A stretch of 49,553 nucleotides of DNA from Chitinophagaceae bacterium. Lineage in GTDB: Bacteria; Bacteroidota; Bacteroidia; Chitinophagales; Chitinophagaceae. The stretch lies in NCBI GenBank assembly GCA_947447265.1, contig CANFKC010000037.1, forward strand, positions 1 to 49,553. Direction: 5' to 3'. The translations under genes and the position numbers were made by a program. This document shows positions 1 through 7,032 of this stretch, in pieces; the stretch's first letter is position 1; every line of letters starts with the position of its first letter. Below the pieces are notes generated by a model. That model was not told the DNA's origin. It saw only the letters and a list, made by a program, of their open reading frames with translations, and did no database searches.

Positions 1-83
1 AACTCCGGCTTGCCGGTTGTTGAGGCAAGCCTTTCTTTTAATTGAACATCTGTAAGATGATTTACCAACTGTAAGGTTCGCAT
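1..83 (-). CDS. IS630-type transposase, N-terminal fragment (runs off the left edge)
   Basis: The reading frame starts at an ATG at 83 and runs left out of the window; 27 codons are visible, beginning MRTLQLVNHL. A good ribosome-binding site (GGGAG) lies just upstream and a TATCTTTG -7 element (complement of 100-107) precedes it. The short basic helical start fits the N-terminal helix-turn-helix of IS630/Tc1-like transposases, but 27 residues cannot prove it. The main support is context: an inverted-repeat end follows at 117-144, and the right end of the window holds the C-terminal part of a matching transposase with the opposite IS end. The gene continues outside the window. Confidence 0.55.
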   Translation of the reverse strand, partial: MRTLQLVNHLTDVQLKERLASTTGKPE

Positions 84-116
84 AGCTCCCTATTTGAACC
101 AAAGATAGTAAATTAT

Positions 117-144
117 TATTTTAATAATTTTGATGGCGGTTTAT
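117..144. repeat. IS630-type terminal inverted repeat (left element)
   Basis: Read outward from the element, the 28 bases match the outward-read bases 49440-49413 at 23 of 28 positions, ending in both cases with GCGGTTTAT. A TA dinucleotide follows immediately (145-146), as expected for IS630 elements, which duplicate TA on insertion. The end was assigned by comparing the two window ends; the full element is not in view. Confidence 0.6.
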
Positions 145-181
145 TATAATTCTGCTCCAAAAAATGTTGCATGAAATGAAT

Positions 182-244
182 ACTGCCAACTGTAAACTGC
201 CAATTGCTAACTGTAGACTGCCAAATGAGCACTGCCAACTGCCT
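182..244. repeat. Heptamer tract, nine units of ACTGCCA type
   Basis: Nine consecutive 7-base units in exact register: ACTGCCA, ACTGTAA, ACTGCCA, ATTGCTA, ACTGTAG, ACTGCCA, AATGAGC, ACTGCCA, ACTGCCT. The tract ends on the stop codon of the neighbouring minus-strand gene. Similar tracts recur at 23237-23400, 29244-29264 and, with other unit sequences, at 23441-23479 and 47800-47834. Confidence 0.8.
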
Positions 245-875
245 ACGGTATATCTACTTTGTCTCCGTAAAATTTGGCTTGCTTATTGAGTAATAGGTCC
301 AGCATCATTTTTACGCGGGCCATTTTTTCGCGTATCGTTTCAGACCAGTAATTGTCTCCATCAGCTGAACAAATTGCAACGGCCTTTACATCTTTGTGAT
401 TCGCTATGTAAAGGGCGCGCTGATTATGAAAAGTCTGCGAAATAATCGTGAATGATGTTTGGCCGAAAATATCGCGGCAGCGTAGTATGCTATCCAATGT
501 CCTAAACCCGGCATTATCAAAGAAAATATGGCTCACCGGCACGCCTCTTGCAACAAGGTCATCGCGCATTAAAAGCGGCTCATTGTAATACATTGTGCTG
601 TTATCTCCGCTTACAATTATATAATCAACTTTACCTGCCATGTACAAGGCTACCGCGGCATCAATTCGCGCCTGGTAATAGGCATTCACTATCTGCCTGC
701 CTTTGTCATTATACTTGGCTGTGCCCAGCAACAACCCGACTTTATTTTTAGGAATAGAACTAACGTTATAATACAACTGACCCTGGGTTTCCTTAATTAC
801 CATAGCATTGACCGTCCACACAAGTGCGACGACCAGAATAACTAAAACAAGTAAGATCCACTTCAACCGTTTAAC
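243..875 (-). CDS. SanA/YdcF-like DUF218 family membrane protein
   Basis: A 211-residue protein with one N-terminal membrane anchor (about residues 4-25), followed by a DUF218 domain. Visible marks are a hydrophobic strand with GLLLGTAKY, the helix YYQARIDAAVALY, and IIVSGD followed by a polar loop, as in SanA/ElyC/YdcF proteins. In enterobacteria SanA affects envelope barrier function at high temperature; the biochemical activity of the family is poorly known. I chose the start MVKRLKW at 875. An ATG at 929 would add 18 residues and overlap the divergent gene that begins there. The heptamer tract directly abuts the stop codon. Confidence 0.8.
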   Translation of the reverse strand, partial: VKRLKWILLVLVILVVALVWTVNAMVIKETQGQLYYNVSSIPKNKVGLLLGTAKYNDKGRQIVNAYYQARIDAAVALYMAGKVDYIIVSGDNSTMYYNEPLLMRDDLVARGVPVSHIFFDNAGFRTLDSILRCRDIFGQTSFTIISQTFHNQRALYIANHKDVKAVAICSADGDNYWSETIREKMARVKMMLDLLLNKQAKFYGDKVDIP

Positions 876-928
876 CATACTTACTGTAAAAAGGATGCGT
901 AAGATACAAAAACAGCGGCTAATATGCA

Positions 929-1444
929 ATGATGAGCATCATGCGTAAATCAAAACAACGGCCGACAATCCATGATTCGCAGGAATACTTACCTGCCAGA
1001 AATAAGATAGATGAGAAAAGCCACGGTGATTGTGTTTTGCCTTATTTTTGTTCCGTGCCTCGTACACTCATTGCCATAATATTGCTGCTCAGCCTGAGTT
1101 ACCAGCTTTTTGTGAAGCTGGGGGTAGTAGTATGGTTCGAATATAACCGGGACTACATTTCCAAAAACCTTTGCGAGAACAGAAACATGCCGGAGAAAAA
1201 ATGCTGCGGTAAATGCTATCTGCGCAAACAGCTTAAAAAGGCAGATGATGGCACCACCCCTTCGAGCGGTAAAACAATCCCATCAAAATGGAATATGGGT
1301 GAAGTTCTTGTTTATGTAGTGCCGCAGCCCATTAGCGTGCCTTTACTTTTTTCAGATGCGCATTTCAAAATACCTGTAATGAACGACAGGTATTTACATT
1401 CCACTCCACTGGCCGATGTTTTCAGGCCACCACTATTCGCCTGA
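929..1444 (+). CDS. Small Cys-rich single-pass membrane protein, unknown function
   Basis: A 171-residue protein with one membrane segment (about residues 46-68), then a conserved-looking segment with NLCEN, CCGKC and YLRKQLKK around residues 82-105, and a tail ending RPPLFA. I recall small Bacteroidota proteins with this NLCE...C.GKC pattern beside outer-membrane and lipoprotein genes; no function is established. The closely spaced cysteines could bind a metal, which is inference. The start is uncertain: members usually begin just before the membrane helix, so the first ~40 residues may not be translated. It is divergent from the SanA-like gene and lies 464 bp upstream of the CDLCGC operon, with a mini-element in between. 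Confidence 0.6.
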   Translation: MMSIMRKSKQRPTIHDSQEYLPARNKIDEKSHGDCVLPYFCSVPRTLIAIILLLSLSYQLFVKLGVVVWFEYNRDYISKNLCENRNMPEKKCCGKCYLRKQLKKADDGTTPSSGKTIPSKWNMGEVLVYVVPQPISVPLLFSDAHFKIPVMNDRYLHSTPLADVFRPPLFA

Positions 1445-1640
1445 TATTTTCCCCTCAATGCTTTAAGAATGCACAATGTAATGTTTGTTGCTTTTGAGTG
1501 CTGTGCAAGACATAATAATGCACACAATGTATGACTTTGTGTATAACGCATTATTTACACTTGAAAAAGTTCAAAGTAAGAGCACTGCAATGAATCTGAC
1601 AATCTACGTTTGTCTTTTCTGCGACAACGAAGGTAAGAAT

Positions 1641-1745
1641 CTGGTCTTTGCTAGCGAAGCGAAGCAATCTCACGAGTGCTGCACAGTGTGTTAAGTTTCC
1701 CTGCTATTTTGAGGTTGCTTCGGTGAAGGGCCTCGCAAAGACCAG
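1641..1745. mobile_element. MITE-like hairpin element, 105 bp
   Basis: The two ends form a perfect 11-bp inverted repeat (CTGGTCTTTGC / GCAAAGACCAG), and the arms continue to pair imperfectly for about 30 bases, so the whole element can fold into one long hairpin. The left 36 bases recur at 49360-49395 with 2 differences. The core GCGAAGCGAAGCAATCTC resembles a dispersed repeat found in many bacterial genomes. It lies in the 464-bp gap 1445-1908; the rest of that gap (1445-1640, 1746-1908) shows no gene I can support and no clear promoter. Confidence 0.7.
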
Positions 1746-1908
1746 TTATTGAACGCTAATGTGCACGTGTAAATTCCAAATTGCCCGTGGGTATTGATTG
1801 ACACGCACTGAATAAAAACCAGCAAATACGTTGGCTAGACGCAGCATTAGCAAGGGGAATAAGCAATTACCGCACGTATTTTTTTCAAACCATTTACAAT
1901 TCAAAAAC

Positions 1909-2829
1909 ATGAAACAAGTCATCTATAGTATAGTTACCATAATAGTATTTGCCCAACCCGCAATGGCATGCGATCTCTGTGGTTGCGCAGCGAGCAGCCA
2001 ATATATGGGGCTACTGCCACAACAATATAAACACTTTATAGGTCTGCAATACCAGTACGCCAGTTTCACCGCGGACCAACCTTCTGTGTTCGACAAGGAC
2101 GAGATAGAACATGCCGACGAATACATTAACACCTACCAGGTATGGGGGCGTTACAGCATCAGCAATAAAGTACAACTATTTGCCTTTATACCCTATCACC
2201 AAAACAGGGGCACGGACATGGAAACCCCAATTAAGGTGGATGGCATTGGCGACATTACCGTCCTGGCCAATGTAACCTTGCTGAAACAGGATGATTGTGC
2301 AAAAAAAATGAAGTACACCCTGCTTGCCGGTGGTGGCATAAAGGCTCCGACAGGCGCTAATAAGGGAATAACCAAACTTGATGAAGAAGGCTTACCAAAT
2401 GTGCAGGCGGGCACCGGCGCATGGGATTTCATTACCAATGCTAATTACACGATTTCCCGCGGTAAATCAGGCTTAAACCTTGATGCAGCCTATACCTTTA
2501 CCACGACTACCAAAGAAAGCTACAAGTATGGCAACCATCTGAATAGCAGCCTCCTTTATTTTTATCAGTTGCAACACAAAAAACTAACGCTGTTGCCTCA
2601 GGGCGGACTTAAGTACGAATATGCACTGAGCGATTATGACAATTACGGCAGAAAATGGCTGAACAGCAATAGTGGTGGCAGCTTAGTATTTGCGGCTGCA
2701 GGCGTGCAAGCTTTCTACAACCACATAGGCGCGCGGCTACTCTACAGCATTCCTTTTGCACAACATTATGCGGGAGGTAATGTAACCACACATTCCCGCC
2801 TGGAAACCAGTATTTATTTCTTATTTTAA
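1909..2829 (+). CDS. Outer-membrane beta-barrel-like protein with an N-terminal CDLCGC motif
   Basis: A 306-residue protein with a signal peptide ending QPAMA; the mature chain then begins CDLCGCAAS, a tight Cys motif. The rest alternates aromatic and polar strands (GLQYQYASF, INTYQVWGRYSI, LLYFYQLQHK) and ends in a strand with terminal Phe, as outer-membrane barrels do. I start at the ATG at 1909 because the signal peptide begins there; an upstream TTG at 1831 would bury it. It is first in an operon with two lipoproteins (gaps of 13 and 7 bp). A role in metal or small-solute handling is possible from the exposed cysteines, but this is inference only. Confidence 0.7.
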   Translation: MKQVIYSIVTIIVFAQPAMACDLCGCAASSQYMGLLPQQYKHFIGLQYQYASFTADQPSVFDKDEIEHADEYINTYQVWGRYSISNKVQLFAFIPYHQNRGTDMETPIKVDGIGDITVLANVTLLKQDDCAKKMKYTLLAGGGIKAPTGANKGITKLDEEGLPNVQAGTGAWDFITNANYTISRGKSGLNLDAAYTFTTTTKESYKYGNHLNSSLLYFYQLQHKKLTLLPQGGLKYEYALSDYDNYGRKWLNSNSGGSLVFAAAGVQAFYNHIGARLLYSIPFAQHYAGGNVTTHSRLETSIYFLF

Positions 2830-2842
2830 AAAGCCAACAAAA

Positions 2843-3244
2843 ATGAACAACTATATAAAAATCACCATTACACTTGCGGCAATAATTGCCTTTGCAGCGT
2901 GCCAGAAAAAAGACTTAAGCCCGGTTGACCTGAACAAAGTTACCGTGCAATACAACACCGCAATAAATGGCAAAACCTTTCACAAGGGTGATACCATTAC
3001 GGTAGATGCTGACATTGCCTACACAAGTGAACTGAACGGGGTAATGCTGCAAATTGCAGACAGCGCCACTGACGAAATTTTGTACCTGGATGACCAGGAC
3101 CTGCACACCGACCATTTTAATTTACAACGGAAATGGATAGATACCTGCTCAACAGCCGCTACACTTAAAATTATTATTAAGGTAGCAGTTGCTAATGGCA
3201 CAGAATTTGCGGAAAATAAAATACAATTTAACGTTCAACCCTAA
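2843..3244 (+). CDS. Small lipoprotein, unknown function
   Basis: A 133-residue protein with a lipoprotein signal (hydrophobic run ending IIAFAAC, Cys at about residue 20) followed by KKDLSPVDL. The mature part is beta-rich, with phrases such as GKTFHKGDTITVDADIAY and LNGVMLQIAD that suggest an Ig-like sandwich, and two His residues near DLHTDHFNLQ. It is the second gene of the operon, 13 bp after the barrel protein and 7 bp before another lipoprotein, so the three products probably act together at the outer membrane. I do not recognise the family. Confidence 0.7.
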   Translation: MNNYIKITITLAAIIAFAACQKKDLSPVDLNKVTVQYNTAINGKTFHKGDTITVDADIAYTSELNGVMLQIADSATDEILYLDDQDLHTDHFNLQRKWIDTCSTAATLKIIIKVAVANGTEFAENKIQFNVQP

Positions 3245-3251
3245 ACAACAT

Positions 3252-3638
3252 ATGAAACAGGTAGCCACATTTATTGCCATATCCGCACTGTTTTTCGCGT
3301 GTAAAACCAAAGACAAAGATGTTGCAGGGAAAGGCGGTAGCGCAACTATAAGTGTTTTTCCGCAACACCACGAAGTTGCCAAAAACCTTACTGCTTTCAA
3401 AGCTTATATTAAGTATGGAACAAAGGATGCACCTACCAGCGGCCTGTACGACGACTCCATGGTTCTCGTAAATCACGATAGCCTTGTATCTGGTTCTTTT
3501 GCCGGCTTAAAAAATGGCGACTACTATCTCTATGCTTCGGGGTATGATACATCTGTAAATTCAAACCTCCATGGCGGGCTACCATATACGGTTACGGCAC
3601 AAACACCACAGTCCGTTTTTATTCCGGTTAGTGAATAG
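3252..3638 (+). CDS. Small lipoprotein, unknown function
   Basis: A 128-residue lipoprotein: the signal MKQVATFIAISALFFAC is followed by a charged linker (KTKDKD) and a beta-rich domain (ATISVFPQHHEVAKNL, LKNGDYYLYASGYD). The start at 3252 follows from the signal peptide; an upstream ATG at 3189 lies inside the previous gene. It is the last gene of the three-gene operon, 7 bp after the previous stop, and is closed by the strong terminator at 3658-3694. HH at about residues 40-41 would fit ligand binding, but nothing in the sequence fixes a function. Confidence 0.7.
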   Translation: MKQVATFIAISALFFACKTKDKDVAGKGGSATISVFPQHHEVAKNLTAFKAYIKYGTKDAPTSGLYDDSMVLVNHDSLVSGSFAGLKNGDYYLYASGYDTSVNSNLHGGLPYTVTAQTPQSVFIPVSE

Positions 3639-3657
3639 CACCAAAATCAATATAGAG

Positions 3658-3694
3658 GCGGGGCATTGCAGAATTACTGAATGCCCCGCTTTTT
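3658..3694 (+). terminator. Rho-independent terminator of the CDLCGC operon
   Basis: Perfect 10-bp GC-rich stem (GCGGGGCATT / AATGCCCCGC) with a 12-base loop and a following run of five T. It lies 20 bases after the stop of the last lipoprotein gene. The T run is only on the plus side, so it serves the plus-strand operon. Confidence 0.9.
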
Positions 3695-3698
3695 CACA

Positions 3699-4151
3699 TT
3701 ATATCTTCACCTTGACAACTACTTTTTTTACCATTGCGGGTTCGCCTTCTTTAATACATGGCATGTGTGGGTCGGTCGGGTAAAAAATCATAAAAGTGCC
3801 TGCAGCCATTTGAGTGAAGAAAGTCGGCTCTTCGGCAAAGAGCATATAATCTTCCTGTTCATCATATACCTTACAGGGGACCTGGTCTTTCAGCAACATA
3901 TGCCCTACCAGTTCAGTACCCTTTATCATATACTGCACGTCTATGTGTTTACGATGGGCTTCCATTTTCTCGTCAGCACTATCAAGGGTAGTATATTCTT
4001 GCACGATCGCGAAAATATTGTCACCATCAATCGGGTATTTCCCGGGCGCTACATTATCAAGGTCAGTATTTTGCAGGTATTGAAAAGCCTTATTTATCTT
4101 ATCGCTGATGCCTGCATAGAGATGTGTGTTGCTTAACTGGTCTATGATCAT
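3699..4151 (-). CDS. YhcH/YjgK/YiaL family protein (DUF386)
   Basis: A 150-residue protein matching the full length of the YhcH/YjgK/YiaL family, which adopts a cupin-like fold and is linked to sugar or sialic-acid catabolism. Visible family marks are ENKxEAHRKHIDVQYM-like (here EKMEAHRKHIDVQYMIKG, with the E/H/D/Q metal-site residues), FFIxYPxDPHMP-like (IFYPTDPHMPCI) and KKVVVKV at the end. It lies 13 bp downstream of the NUDIX gene on the same strand, so the two are probably co-transcribed. The exact substrate cannot be read from the sequence. Confidence 0.88.
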   Translation of the reverse strand: MIIDQLSNTHLYAGISDKINKAFQYLQNTDLDNVAPGKYPIDGDNIFAIVQEYTTLDSADEKMEAHRKHIDVQYMIKGTELVGHMLLKDQVPCKVYDEQEDYMLFAEEPTFFTQMAAGTFMIFYPTDPHMPCIKEGEPAMVKKVVVKVKI

Positions 4152-4164
4152 TGTGTTGTTTGAA

Positions 4165-4746
4165 TTATTTTTTGTCTAGTGCATTCTCAATCTTTTCCAT
4201 CATCATTCCGAAAATAGCATCGTCAGCGAGGTCGGCAAACTTTACCCATTTCATGCCAGTAGCTTCTTCTTCATTGTAAGTATTGCCACCTTCTCCGGTA
4301 TATAAAAACAGGTAGCGGATATCATGATGGTAATGCCCCTCTTCAACCTTTTTCGGATTGGCGGGTATATAGTGCGAATCAATGTCGAAAGGAGTATGCG
4401 GATTTTGAAAGGCAGCATATAAATCCATTTCCGCTCTAGGTATTCCACTCTCCTCTTCCGCTTCCCTCAACGCAGAATCCATTAAGGATGGGTCACCTTC
4501 AAAATGGCCACCCGGCTGCAACCATTTATGTAATGACTTATGCCTGAGTAACAATATCTCCGGAGCATTTACCTTAACAATAAATGCACTTGTAGTAATG
4601 TGACCATCGAAGTTTTTGCGGCTAAATAAATTAGCTTCCTCTGTGCGCGCCAGGTAGTCGCCAAATATGCTGCAGCGTTCCGCTTCGTCAGGGAATTGCA
4701 GCAGGTAGTCGTTGAATAGTTTGGTTATATTAGTTTTTGAGGTCAT
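4165..4746 (-). CDS. NUDIX hydrolase with an atypical Nudix box
   Basis: A 193-residue NUDIX hydrolase. The Nudix box lies at about residues 80-102 (GGHFEGDPSL...REAEEESGI). The catalytic REUXEE part is intact, but the first Glu of the consensus G-x5-E is a Pro (GGHFEGDPS). The domain is preceded by a ~50-residue helical N-terminus and WLQPGG, typical of a Bacteroidota subfamily acting on unknown nucleoside-diphosphate-type substrates. I start at MTSKTN (4746); a TTG-region start 13 codons upstream would overlap the divergent promoter. It is first in a two-gene operon with the YhcH-like gene. Confidence 0.88.
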   Translation of the reverse strand: MTSKTNITKLFNDYLLQFPDEAERCSIFGDYLARTEEANLFSRKNFDGHITTSAFIVKVNAPEILLLRHKSLHKWLQPGGHFEGDPSLMDSALREAEEESGIPRAEMDLYAAFQNPHTPFDIDSHYIPANPKKVEEGHYHHDIRYLFLYTGEGGNTYNEEEATGMKWVKFADLADDAIFGMMMEKIENALDKK

Positions 4747-4770
4747 GAGCAAGAGCTGAAAATATGCTTG

Positions 4771-4810
4771 CAAAACTAATCGCAATTTTGATTATCAAAG
4801 ACTAATTTTG
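4771..4810. promoter_or_regulatory. Divergent promoter region (NUDIX / CXXCXGXG gene)
   Basis: A minus-strand -7 element TAGTTTTG (complement of 4771-4778) with TTTG 17 bases upstream points toward the NUDIX gene, and a plus-strand -7 element TAATTTTG (4803-4810) points toward the CXXCXGXG gene 23 bases on. Both fit the Bacteroidota consensus TAnnTTTG; the plus-side -33 element is not clear. Confidence 0.45.
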
Positions 4811-4833
4811 ACCACTGCCATTGCCAACTAATT

Positions 4834-5277
4834 ATGAATAGACGCCACCATATTGCTATATGCCTGCTGACCTGCTTATGCCTGATTTGGGCAGCCTGCG
4901 GCATGGGTGCGAAAGAATGCACCGATTGCAAGGGCACTGGCAAACAGATTTGCGCGCTCTGTGACGGGCATGGCACTATTACTTGTGAATGGTGCGATGG
5001 CGCAGGGAAGAAAAAATGTATGACCTGTGGCGGCAAGGGCAAAAAGGAAATAGATGACTACAAGTATGTGCAGGAACATGGGCAGCTAGTCTACAAAAAT
5101 GTTTCCCATTTGGTGCCGTGCGATCAATGTAAAAAAACAGGCAGTGTAAGCTGCCCTGAATGCAAGGGCAAAGGACGAAAAGCATGCGCTAAATGTTTTG
5201 GAACCGGCACAGTAGGGTGCGGCACCTGCCTCGGCAAAGGGAAGATAATACGCGAATGGAAATTAAAAACCAGGTAG
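4834..5277 (+). CDS. Exported DnaJ-type CXXCXGXG zinc-finger repeat protein
   Basis: A 147-residue protein with a hydrophobic N-terminus (residues 7-22, ending AACGMG) and then eight CXXCXGXG-type motifs in two sets of four: CTDCKGTG, CALCDGHG, CEWCDGAG, CMTCGGKG, then a spacer of about 28 residues, CDQCKKTG (degenerate), CPECKGKG, CAKCFGTG and CGTCLGKG. In DnaJ such motifs pair to bind two zinc ions and hold substrates; here the J-domain and the C-terminal domain are absent. The leader suggests export or lipid anchoring, although the Cys context (WAAC) is a poor lipobox. Its stop lies 2 bp from the stop of the convergent GNAT gene. Confidence 0.8.
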   Translation: MNRRHHIAICLLTCLCLIWAACGMGAKECTDCKGTGKQICALCDGHGTITCEWCDGAGKKKCMTCGGKGKKEIDDYKYVQEHGQLVYKNVSHLVPCDQCKKTGSVSCPECKGKGRKACAKCFGTGTVGCGTCLGKGKIIREWKLKTR

Positions 5278-5279
5278 CA

Positions 5280-5870
5280 TCAACGCGCTAAATCTTCAAC
5301 AAGCCTGCCTTTAACATCTGGCCATTCTGTATTGATGATGCTGTACATTGCGGTATCTCTATAGGTGCCATCATCCTTTATCCGGTCGTGGCGGATAATG
5401 CCTTCGAAACTGGCGCCTGCCCCTTCAATTGCTGTGCGGCTGCGCAGGTTCTTTTCATCGGTCTGCAATTGCACCCTGCCGGCATGTAGTTTTTCAAAAG
5501 CAAAACTGAAAAGCAACAGCTTGCATTCCCGGTTATAACCCGTGCGCCAATAAGCTGGGTCGTACCATGTCCAGCCAATTTCCAACTTACTATGCACCTG
5601 TACAATGTTATGAAACATACTATGCCCTATAACCTTATTGGTAACCTTATCAAAAACAGTAAACGGATATTGCTCGCCGGTCCCTCTTTTCAATACGGCA
5701 CTACGAAGAAAATTCATGGTCTTATCATCGGTATCACATTTGGCCGAAACAAATTCCCATATCCGCTCATTCCTGGCAACAGCTACCAGCGCAGGAAAGT
5801 GTTCGCTATCCAGAGGCACCAGTTTTACGCGCTTACCTTCCAGTGTTACAGGGTGTTCTATCCAGTTCAT
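5280..5870 (-). CDS. GNAT family N-acetyltransferase (RimJ/RimL type)
   Basis: A 196-residue protein of the RimJ/RimL-like GNAT group: VTLEGKRVKLVPL at the N-terminus, IGHSMFHNI in the beta-sheet core, and EIGWTWYDPAYWRTGYNRE in place of the acetyl-CoA-binding loop, followed by VQLQTDEKNLRSRTAIE, the usual helix-turn before the C-terminal strand. It would transfer an acetyl group to an amine, often a protein N-terminus or small molecule; the acceptor is unknown. It is 43 bp downstream of the thioesterase gene on the same strand and probably shares its transcript. Confidence 0.87.
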   Translation of the reverse strand: MNWIEHPVTLEGKRVKLVPLDSEHFPALVAVARNERIWEFVSAKCDTDDKTMNFLRSAVLKRGTGEQYPFTVFDKVTNKVIGHSMFHNIVQVHSKLEIGWTWYDPAYWRTGYNRECKLLLFSFAFEKLHAGRVQLQTDEKNLRSRTAIEGAGASFEGIIRHDRIKDDGTYRDTAMYSIINTEWPDVKGRLVEDLAR

Positions 5871-5913
5871 TTAAATTATCATTTTAATGTTCAACACAAA
5901 TACTGTGCATGGT

Positions 5914-6360
5914 TTACAATGCTGCATCACCGTTTAAAAACGCCTTAAGTGCATCCGTCATCTGCTCGGTTTTCCTCAGCTTGTAGTTAAAACATACCAT
6001 ACCCGTTTTGCAATGCGCTATCTGCTGCAAAACTCCGTGACGCGATGTAGTAATGTGATACAACAGATCGAAAGAAACCCCTTCAATTTCGTCGGCATAA
6101 ATCACAACAGAAAATACATCACCATAAAAGCCCTCCCCTTTATAGGCAATCATCACATCAGCCATGATCATACTATTGCCTGCTGCATTCATTTCAGTAT
6201 AGCCATGAGCCGAAAGCATCTGCATACGTGCCTCATGTACTATGCTCAGAATTGCATCGTTACCTACATGACCGCCATAATTAATGTCACCTATGCGCAC
6301 GGGTATAGTAGCCGTGAATAGTGGTTTTTGTTCGGGAAATTTTATCTTTACACGAGCCAT
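5914..6360 (-). CDS. Hotdog-fold acyl-CoA thioesterase (4HBT-like)
   Basis: A 148-residue single hotdog domain. The motif IGDINYGGHVGND near residues 23-35 is the active-site strand/helix of the 4-hydroxybenzoyl-CoA thioesterase family, whose Asp/Asn-type residues attack the thioester. Family members are short cytosolic enzymes that hydrolyse acyl-CoAs; the acyl chain cannot be told. The start agrees with relatives (MAR.K..FPE...). Its start codon is only 16 bp from that of the divergent FAH gene, so at least one promoter must lie inside the other gene. It is followed on the same strand by the GNAT gene. Confidence 0.85.
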   Translation of the reverse strand: MARVKIKFPEQKPLFTATIPVRIGDINYGGHVGNDAILSIVHEARMQMLSAHGYTEMNAAGNSMIMADVMIAYKGEGFYGDVFSVVIYADEIEGVSFDLLYHITTSRHGVLQQIAHCKTGMVCFNYKLRKTEQMTDALKAFLNGDAAL

Positions 6361-6376
6361 TAAGCTTTTTTAGTTT

Positions 6377-6988
6377 ATGAAAATAATATGTATCGGGCGA
6401 AATTACGCCGACCACGCCAAAGAATTAAAAAATGATCTGCCAACTGAGCCGGTAATTTTCATGAAACCTAAATCGGCATTGTTGTTACCCGAAAAACCAA
6501 TTTACTATCCCGAGTTTACCAAAGATCTTCATTTCGAGTGCGAAGTGGTTGTAAAAATAGACAAGAACGGCACACATGTGCAGGAAAAATTTGCGAATAA
6601 ATATTATTCTGAAATAACTCTAGGTATTGACTTTACAGCCCGTGATATTCAACGTGAACAGCAGAAAAAAGGTTTACCCTGGGAGATTGCCAAAGCATTT
6701 AATGGTTCTGCCGCGGTAGGGAATTTTGTCCCACTCAGTGATACGCTAAACATAGATGATCTCGACTTCCAGCTAAAACTAAATGATAGTGTGGTACAAG
6801 ATGGACATACCCGTGATATGATATTCAATATTGACAAGATTATTGCCTACGCTTCACAGTTCTTTACGCTGAATATTGGTGATCTTATTTTCACCGGCAC
6901 ACCTGCGGGAGTAGGCCCGGTAAAAATAGGCGATAAGCTGGAAGGATATCTGCAAGGCAATAAGGTACTGGATGTTGATGTAAAGTAA
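6377..6988 (+). CDS. Fumarylacetoacetate hydrolase (FAH) family protein
   Basis: A 203-residue compact FAH-fold protein. MKIICIGRNYADHAKEL at the start, PVIFMKPKSALL, the metal-binding pair E54/E56 in FECEVVVK, D85 in GIDFTARD, and FTGTPAGVGP near the end are family signatures. Small FAH proteins of this kind act as acylpyruvate or oxaloacetate hydrolases/decarboxylases or tautomerases with Mg2+ or Mn2+; the sequence does not decide which. It is divergent from the thioesterase gene (16 bp between start codons) and is followed after 44 bp by ung. Confidence 0.88.
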   Translation: MKIICIGRNYADHAKELKNDLPTEPVIFMKPKSALLLPEKPIYYPEFTKDLHFECEVVVKIDKNGTHVQEKFANKYYSEITLGIDFTARDIQREQQKKGLPWEIAKAFNGSAAVGNFVPLSDTLNIDDLDFQLKLNDSVVQDGHTRDMIFNIDKIIAYASQFFTLNIGDLIFTGTPAGVGPVKIGDKLEGYLQGNKVLDVDVK

Positions 6989-7032
6989 GGAGTGACAACA
7001 CCAACGCATTGTAATCTTAAAATTCTTCACCC

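Noticed and set aside
182-244. CRISPR array
   Set aside because: The repeats are 7 bases long without spacers, and no cas genes are present.
1485-1694. Small open frame of 69 codons in the gap before the CDLCGC operon
   Set aside because: It runs into the hairpin mini-element, has no recognisable family and no ribosome-binding site.
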